Assembly: GCA_014905825.1 (NCBI GenBank)
Contig: JACGCN010000011.1
Coordinates: forward strand, 930,001 to 994,000
Origin: Lyophyllum atratum
Lineage: Eukaryota; Basidiomycota; Agaricomycetes; Agaricales; Lyophyllaceae
Direction: 5' to 3'
Length of the DNA: 64,000 bases
In this document: piece by piece, positions 57,715-64,000 of the stretch
How positions within the stretch are numbered: position 1 is the stretch's first letter
Layout: each line of letters opens with the position of its first letter
The notes under the pieces: model-generated
Told to the model about the DNA's origin: nothing
Database searches by the model: none
The model's input: only the letters and a program-made list of their open reading frames with translations
Translations under genes and position numbers: made by a program

Positions 57715-59810
57715 TCAATGTTCACAGAGTGAGAAGGTGTCCTGGGCAAACTCGTCCTCGTGGCGCGCAACGTAGACCTTTCGCTCCTCCATGAGCTTCA
57801 GTCTCATTTCCTTCGCCTCCTCCAAGTCTATAGGAAAATCCTTGACGTTTCTGAAAATCTCCTCTTGAAGCTCAAGGGGAAGCTTCGGTATCGCGCTGTC
57901 CCCTTTTTGAATCGCCTGGCTCCACCAATCACGCTGCTGGCAGGGAACATTGGCCGTAGAAATGATCCGAATGTTGGGATCGACGAGGAAGAGGGCGAGA
58001 ATCTTGCGGTGGCCGGCCTTTGTCTCGTCCGCCAGGCGGAAAGGTTGGACCTTGTGCTGTAAGACGTTGGGCCACGTCAGGAGACGCCCTTCCGTAGTGT
58101 CAACCGTACCGATGTCTTGGAGTGTAGAACCATACTGCTCGCAGCCAAAGACGGCTTGGAGCCAATCGTGATGGTTTTGTTGATAGTCAATTTCATCTAT
58201 GTCTGCTGAGCATTGCTGGCGGAAGGCAAGACGACTAGTCGTGATATTGTCGCTGTCGTAATAATATGTCGCAGAAGCGCAGATGTGTTCATTCTAATTA
58301 TACTTATCAGTACGACATATGGTGGAATTGGTGTCGTCTTACTCACCAGCTGACCTTCAACGTGCCAGGTACCTCCCTCATACTCAGGCTTGTCAGGCGT
58401 TAAGTGAATGTTCGCGAGTTTCACAATGATCTGGAGGCCTCGTTGCCCATAGTCTCTTCTGAGGTCGACGAGTTTCTCCGTTTTATATTCGGAGGTACCA
58501 TCTATATAGTATTCGTCGTGCATGTGTTCAGGAAGAAGAGACGGCTTGAAGGTCACAGGCTCAGGCTGTACGACATTGCGAGTGGCTTCATACCATTCGT
58601 GTCGTCGTTCGTTATAGGCATATTCATCCTCGCCATCCTCCTGTTGCGGTCCATCGGTCGCCGGGCCATATTCTGGATCTGGGTCATACACACATTCGGT
58701 GTAATCGATACGAGAGACTTTGAGGTTACAGTCTTTCAGGGGACTGAGGCTGACGTTCCATAATGGGATGGTGTGGGCAATTATCCGTTCGATGACGCCA
58801 TAAAGTCCCTTGTGAAGCTCTGGGTGAAGATTATTGATATAGCTCGTGATCCTAAATAAGAACATTGAATTACCATGTAAGAAAAGAAGAAGAGATCGTC
58901 ACGTACTTCACACCCTCGTCAACTATGTCAACGTCGCAGGGAAGCCATTGAAATTCTTTGCTGAAAGGCTTCGAAGACGGTTTTCCGAAGGAACAGTCGG
59001 CAATCAAGAATGTCTCCTCGTCAGAGGGAACGGGAAGAGTTTGTCCTTCGCCACTGCGATCGATGCAATCGTCGAGACTGACGAAGCTATCAGGTAGGAT
59101 CCGAGTTCTCCCATAGACTAAAGGGAAAAGCGAGGGATGAACAAGATCAAGAACTTTCTCGCCAGATCCGGGATGCCAATCCAATTTCAGGCCCGGGACG
59201 TCCTCGAGCGACGACACGCCCTCCTTCAAAGCGTTTTTGAGCGACTCAGGGATGGCGACATCCGACTTGACGACAATTTCATTGTACACAACAACAGATC
59301 CTGCCTTCTTGAAATGTGCGGCCTTGTGTCGTACCTCGGCAATACACCAGTCAACCATCTTCTCGGTGATATCCTTGTCAGTTGCAGAGAGTGCTTCGGT
59401 CTTCCACTTGGAGACGATCCCCTCATCAAACACCTGAAGGTTCTCGTTCAGCATTGAAAGGCATGGGATGCCAATGGAGGTCATTGCCTTTTCGTGCCAA
59501 TCGCGCTTGTCGGTAATCTGATTCATGAGGTGCAACATGGTGAATTCGCGAAGTGTGGTAAGAGGTTGGCTTTTGGGACGGGGTACGGGGTTTGTGAGCG
59601 CGATTGGCTTCAGAAAGGGTTCGAATGCACATACTGCACAGATCCATAGCATAAATCCTGGATGTTCAGCGCGTTGGGGAAGAGACTTCCGACCTCTTCC
59701 TTCTGCACATCCCCGTGGTTGGGTATAAAATTGAGGGGCAACCCGAATCCTGGTAATTTAAAACGGTCAGATTGCGAATCCGCTGCTATTGGGGCAGTGT
59801 AGGAAGCCAT
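57715..59810 (-). CDS. DUF4246 protein, copy 1
   Basis: Fungal DUF4246 family protein, tandem paralogue of the gene at 60478-62578. It starts at ATG 59810 (MASYTAPIAADSQSDRFKLP, then GFGLPLNFIPN). Exons spell TTLREFTMLHLMNQITDK, WLPCDVDIVDEGVK, ITSYINNLHPELHKGLYGVI, DYTECVYDPDPEYGPATDGP, GLQIIVKLANIHLTPDKPEY, GGTWHVEGQLV, ICASAIYYYDSDNI, RLLTWPNVLQHKVQPFRLAD, HRKILALFLVDPNIRIIST and the end FSLCEH with the stop at 57715-57717. The spacing WHVE...QH...HRK resembles the HxD/E...H...R signature of 2-oxoglutarate/Fe(II) oxygenases; that fold assignment is my inference. Substrate unknown. Confidence 0.87.
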
Positions 59811-59920
59811 GAGAGCGACGAAGACCTTCTTGAGTTGACCTCGAGGTCGCGGTTTATGAGTTGCCCAGCTGATGATGAGTTCGTACATAAGGAGATCATG
59901 ACTACTTGTGAGTCGGGCAT

Positions 59921-60347
59921 TAGCTGTACTCAATTAGCTTTTTTCGCCTGCTTTTTTCCCCAGCTTTTTTCTTGGCCATGTGGTACCCGCCTATGATGGG
60001 CTTTAAACGTCCTCGCCCGCCGAGAAGCCGCCACAGACGCGGAGAGACTGTGATCACTGATAAGATAACTAAAGTGTGTGCTAGCCATCCCACCGTGAAT
60101 GGCATGGCCGCCAAATTGACGACGATGTTCTGTTAAAATGTATGCAAGCCGCTGGCGAGCCTCAACTCCTCGCGATCCTTCTTAGATTGCTTGAACCTGG
60201 AAAAATTCATGGTACCCGCAATCGGCGGCACTGTCTGCCGTTTGCAACTCAGAAGTCTCCGTCACAGGTACCATGTGCTCCATCAATGAGTGTGCCTGAC
60301 GCTCAAGAAAAAAGCTGGCGCAAAAAGCAGCTAATTGAGTACAGCTA
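59921..60347. mobile_element. 427-bp MITE-like element between the DUF4246 genes
   Basis: Inverted termini share an identical 19-bp end (TAGCTGTACTCAATTAGCT, at 59921-59939 and, reversed, at 60329-60347). They continue imperfectly for about 45-50 bp through GCTTTTTT-rich blocks to a shared CAGCTTTTTTCTTG. Both ends begin with TA, consistent with a Tc1/mariner-type TA target duplication. No coding sequence inside. It fills most of the 667-bp space between the two paralogues and so forms much of the upstream region of copy 1. Confidence 0.8.
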
Positions 60348-60477
60348 TTGAGCCCGACAACGTTTTCAGGCACCGACAACTCAAGTGCATAGCCACGTCG
60401 CCTGAATCGATCAGTGGAGAAAGCACCAATATTGCAGCAAAGCAAAGAAGTTTTGCACATGACTCGACGGTTATCAG

Positions 60478-62578
60478 TCAATGTTCGCACAGCGAGAACT
60501 CTGAGCTACTGTTGAACTGTCCGTCGTGCGCGACGAAATAGACCTTCCGCTCCTGCATAAGCTTCAATCTCAACTCCTTCGCCTCCTGTAATTCGATAGG
60601 GAAATCCTCGACATTCTTGAATATTTCTTCCTGAAGCTCAACGGGAAGCTTCGGGATCGTGCTGTCTCCCTTTTTAATCGCGTCGCTCCACCAATCACGC
60701 TGCTGGCAGGGAACGTTGGCCGTAGAAATAATACGAATGTTGGGATCGACGAGGAAGAGGGCGAGAATCTTGCGGTAGCCGGCCTTTGTTTCGTCTGCCA
60801 GGCGGAAGGGTTGGACCTGGTGCTGTAAGACGTTGGGCCACGTCAGGAGACGTCCTTCCATTGTGTCTACTGTGCCGACGTCTTGGACTGCCGGGCCATC
60901 TGAGTCGCAGCCAAAGACGGCTGGCAGCCAGTCGTGATGGTCTTGCTCGTAACTAACATCTGAAGCGTCATTCGCAGGGCTTTGCTGGCGGAAGGCAAGT
61001 CGACTGGTCGTGATGTTGTGGCTATCGTAGTAATAGATCGCCGAAGCGCAGATGTGTTCGTTCTAAGTGGGGATGTCAATTAGAACAGAAAGAGAGACTA
61101 GGAACGTCTTATTCACCATTTGCCCCTCAACGTGCCAAGTACCTCCCTCGTATTCGGGATTTTCGGGCGTTAAGTGGATGTTCGCAAGTTTGACGATAAC
61201 CTGGAGACCTCGGTGTCCGTAGTCTCTCTGGAGATCGACGAAGAATTCAGGTTTGAATTTGTGAGTGCCCTTGACATAGAACTCCGGATGCACGTGTGGA
61301 TGCAGAATATGTGGCGCGAACGTCCCGGGCTCGGGTTGAACAACTCTGCGAGTGGCTTCATACCATTCCTGTCGTCGTTCGTCATAGGCATCTTCATCCT
61401 CGCCATCTTCCTGTTGCGGTCCATCGGTCGCCGGGCCATTTTCTGGATCAGGGTCGTACACGCATTCTGTGTATGCGATACGAGTCCGGGTGAGGAATCT
61501 ACTTTTCAAGGGGCTTAGGGTGAGGTTCCACAACGGGATGGTTTTAAAAATGATTTGTTCGATGACGCTATAAAGTCCACTGTGAAGCTCTGGGTGAAGA
61601 TTATTGATGTAGCTCGTGATCCTATTTAGACAGTTGAAAAGGTAAGAACAGAGCACGAGATCGTCACGTACTTCGCTCCCTCCACAGTGATGTCAACATC
61701 ACAGGGAAGCCACTGAAACTGTTTGCTGAAAGGTTTAGCAGACGTCTGGCCGGGATGTCCCTCGTTGGCAAGTAAGATCGTCTCCTCTTCGGGGGGGATG
61801 GCAACGGTTTGCCCTTCGCCGGTGCGTTTGATACAATCATCGAGACCGACAAGGCTATCAGGAAGAATCCGGCTTCTCCCATAGACCAAGGGGAAGAGTG
61901 AGGGGTGAACAAGATCAAGAACCTTCTCGCCAGATCCGGGATGCCAATCTGCTTTATGTCCCGGACGTTCTCGAGCGACGCGACACCCTCTTTCAAAGCG
62001 ATTTTGAGCGATTCGGGGATAGCGACATCAGACTTGACAACGTCCCCGTTGTATACAGAGACAGCTCCTGTCTTTTTGAAGACTTCGGCCTTTTCTTGCA
62101 GCTCGGACATGCACCACTCGACCATCTTCTCGGTGATATCTATGCCATCTGCCGAGAGAGCTTCAGCCTTCCATTTGGACACAATTTCCTCGTCGAAAAT
62201 CTGTAGATTTCCCGTCGGAAGTCGATCGCATGTTAGGCTGATGGACGTGCTTACCTTCTCATGCCAATGAGGTTTATCGGTTATTTGATTCATGAGACGC
62301 AACATGGTGAATTCGCGAAGTGTGGTCAGCGGCTGACTTCAGGATAAGGACTTGTCGATACAGCTAGCTTAGAGCAGAATAGAAGAGACGCACGTCACGT
62401 ATCCGTCGTACAAATCTTGAGTATTCAGTGCATTTCTGAACAGAAGGTGATTTTTCCGTCCTATGAACCTCTTTGTCCCAGTCCACCTGTCACGGTGAGG
62501 TATGAAGTTGAGAGGCAATCCAAAACCTGGAAGTTTAAAACGACTGGATTGTTCTGAATCCGGGGGTGTGGAGGCCAT
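60478..62578 (-). CDS. DUF4246 protein, copy 2
   Basis: Tandem paralogue of the gene at 57715-59810 with the same exon layout. It starts at ATG 62578 (MASTPPDSEQSSRFKLP, GFGLPLNFIPH). Matching blocks: MLRLMNQITDKPHWHEK, VVKSDVAIPESLKIALKEGV, WLPCDVDITVEGAK, ITSYINNLHPELHSGLYSVI, AYTECVYDPDPENGPATDGP, GLQVIVKLANIHLTPENPEY, GGTWHVEGQMV, RLLTWPNVLQHQVQPFRLAD, YRKILALFLVDPNIRIIST, ending FSLCEH at 60478-60480. It differs from copy 1 at the C-terminus (ERKVYFVAHDGQFNSSSE) and has GYRK in place of GHRK. Part of the 5' region (62300-62400) has a less certain exon structure. Confidence 0.86.
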
Positions 62579-63725
62579 GGTGATGATTGAAGAAATCGCC
62601 CATCACTCGTGCGCTTTTAATATACTTACGGTCACTCGCGAGCACGAGTTCGAAGCCAATACAGAAATCCATGGACACCTGATATGGAGATGATGGGAAT
62701 TCCGATATATAGAATCGCGTGAGGTAGGTGACTGCTCGTGACTGCTGCTCAGGCTCAAACACGAGGCACCGACGACCGATGAGTGGAGAGTGGACTGTAT
62801 AGCCACAGCTCCAATGGACCCTTCAACAATGATCATCTGTACTTCCAGTTCCACAGCCTGACGCTGTAGCTAGTTCAAGTGTGTCTGATTCGTGTTTTAA
62901 GATAGCTCGAGTGACACCGATCACCACAAGCTTCAATGAGGCTTGTTGCATCTGAAAATCATGCACAGATGCATAGTTCAAACTTTGAAGTCGATAGATC
63001 TATGATCCATGTATACACGATTCGTAGCCAGTTCAAGTTATGCCTAGTAGACGAGCGTCAAACTGTGATAAGGCTGACAAAGATGCATGCTATCCTAATC
63101 GATTTGCTAACCTGATCAATCCTCCAGGTGCGATAAAACCTTTTGACAGAAGCATGAAACGGAGTCTCCGCAGATCCGGGGTGAAATCAGCTAATATGAC
63201 ATGACAGCAGCCTGTCATTGGTGTTCTAAACCACCCCAAGGCCACCCTGCCACCGTAGTGGGAAGAAGGGCTTTGAACACACTGGATAGTGCAGATATGA
63301 TGTCCGTCATGTCGGAAGATTGGGGGCAGGGAATCCAGGAAGCTTTTGAAGCGGAAACACGTCGAGAGAATGAAGCCCAGTGGGGTTCCTGTCTGTGCCT
63401 CAAGGACTGAAGGATCCGATTCGGGACATGAATGGTCCGTCCATTGATGTCCACAAGAATAAGTCAGTGGATTGTCCAGTGATTGTCCTCCATATCGGAG
63501 TCTGGGCTAGTCTGGGTCGTCTTCTGGTGATGGAGGACGGAAGTTTGGTGGCAAAATTGGACATAGCAGCTGACTAACTCCGGCATCTAAGGGGAGCGCG
63601 GGTCATTCGGCGGACAGCCTCTGCCGCGTGAGTTGTGCTTGCGCTCCTCCTTGTGACGTTCGTCTACGAAATTCGCCGTTTTCTTTTCCTTCACGACCTA
63701 CTTTTTTTGACACGCCCCTGTTCCT
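62579..63725. other. Intergenic region, no supported gene
   Basis: About 1.15 kb. Frames at 63201-63410 and 63380-63577 are short and unrecognised. The left part should hold the promoter of DUF4246 copy 2, the right part that of the gene starting at 63726. Confidence 0.4.
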
Positions 63726-64000
63726 ATGGTTTATGCCTATGCTCAAAGTCATGAAATTCACGACCATTGTACCACCATAAACTCCGATACCATCGCTTCC
63801 ACCTCCTCACAACAGCGATTCACGCTTGGCCCTCAGTTTCTGGCTCTCGTGGTGGTTCTTGCGCCACACTTGTTCTCCAGCCATGCAGCTGCCGTGCCTT
63901 TGACCCCCGACGACCTTGCCTCGCTACACAGGCGTGACGAGGACCATGAAGTACCGGTAAAGATATGGGTCTGTTTTTTCTCTTCCCATTCCTATATCGA
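63726..64000 (+). CDS. Partial gene, 5' exon of a probable membrane or secreted protein
   Basis: Starts at ATG 63726 (MVYAYAQSHEIHDHCTTINS) and runs off the window. A hydrophobic segment (FLALVVVLAPHLFSSHAAA) lies about 45 residues in, followed by VPLTPDDLASLHRRDEDHEV. The first exon probably ends near KIWV at a GT around 63969. An internal hydrophobic helix and a dibasic-type RR after it suggest entry to the secretory pathway, though a signal peptide this far from the start would be unusual; a downstream start cannot be excluded. Family not recognised. Confidence 0.55.
   Translation, partial: MVYAYAQSHEIHDHCTTINSDTIASTSSQQRFTLGPQFLALVVVLAPHLFSSHAAAVPLTPDDLASLHRRDEDHEVPVKIWVCFFSSHSYI

Noticed and set aside
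59810..59933. Upstream extension of DUF4246 copy 1 into the MITE
   Set aside because: The longest frame has no ATG at its beginning, and the paralogue starts at the position equivalent to 59810, so the shorter start was kept.
63201..63577. Two overlapping small plus-strand frames near the right end
   Set aside because: Different frames, no splice signal linking them, no recognisable protein.

Overview
The window reads as nuclear DNA of a basidiomycete fungus, most likely an Agaricomycete. Nearly every protein gene is split by short (about 50-60 nt) GT-AG introns. The gene set is typical of fungi (IRE1, SET1/COMPASS, JIP5, ALDH7, rabconnectin-3-like WD protein). A Plavaka-type DNA transposon, a DUF6532 protein, an F-box protein of the expanded Agaricomycete type and tandem DUF4246 proteins all point the same way.

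Left third (1-24 kb): cytosolic seryl-tRNA synthetase (minus), a small acidic protein (plus), a serine-rich two-pass membrane protein (plus), then the unfolded-protein-response sensor IRE1 (minus). Immediately 5' of IRE1 lies a second, diverged copy of its luminal-domain half. This copy is split by a complete 6.46-kb Plavaka-like transposon (11874-18337) with short inverted termini, an AT target duplication, a plus-strand transposase and a divergently transcribed DUF6532 gene. A TPR-protein relic and an F-box gene follow.

Middle (24-46 kb): JIP5/WDR55-like ribosome-biogenesis WD protein, ALDH7 (antiquitin-type) dehydrogenase, a multi-exon hypothetical gene, about 4.9 kb without recognisable genes, then SET1 (H3K4 methyltransferase, minus). 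Directly upstream of SET1 sits a tandem array (42764-45177) of four apparently intact, intron-containing initiator tRNA-Met genes, interleaved with four degenerate tRNA-like units. Part of the array repeats with an exact 970-bp period.

Right third (46-64 kb): a Ser/Pro-rich hypothetical protein (minus), a WDR7-like WD40 protein (plus), an alpha/beta hydrolase (plus), two tandem DUF4246 genes (minus) separated by a 427-bp MITE-like element with TA-flanked inverted repeats, and the first exon of a gene running off the right end.

The most notable observations are the initiator tRNA higher-order repeat, the IRE1 luminal-domain-only paralogue that stayed open until a transposon split it, and an unexplained reading-frame change inside SET1. 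Exon boundaries were read by eye from splice consensus and continuity of recognisable protein sequence. Family names rest on remembered motifs, not on a search.
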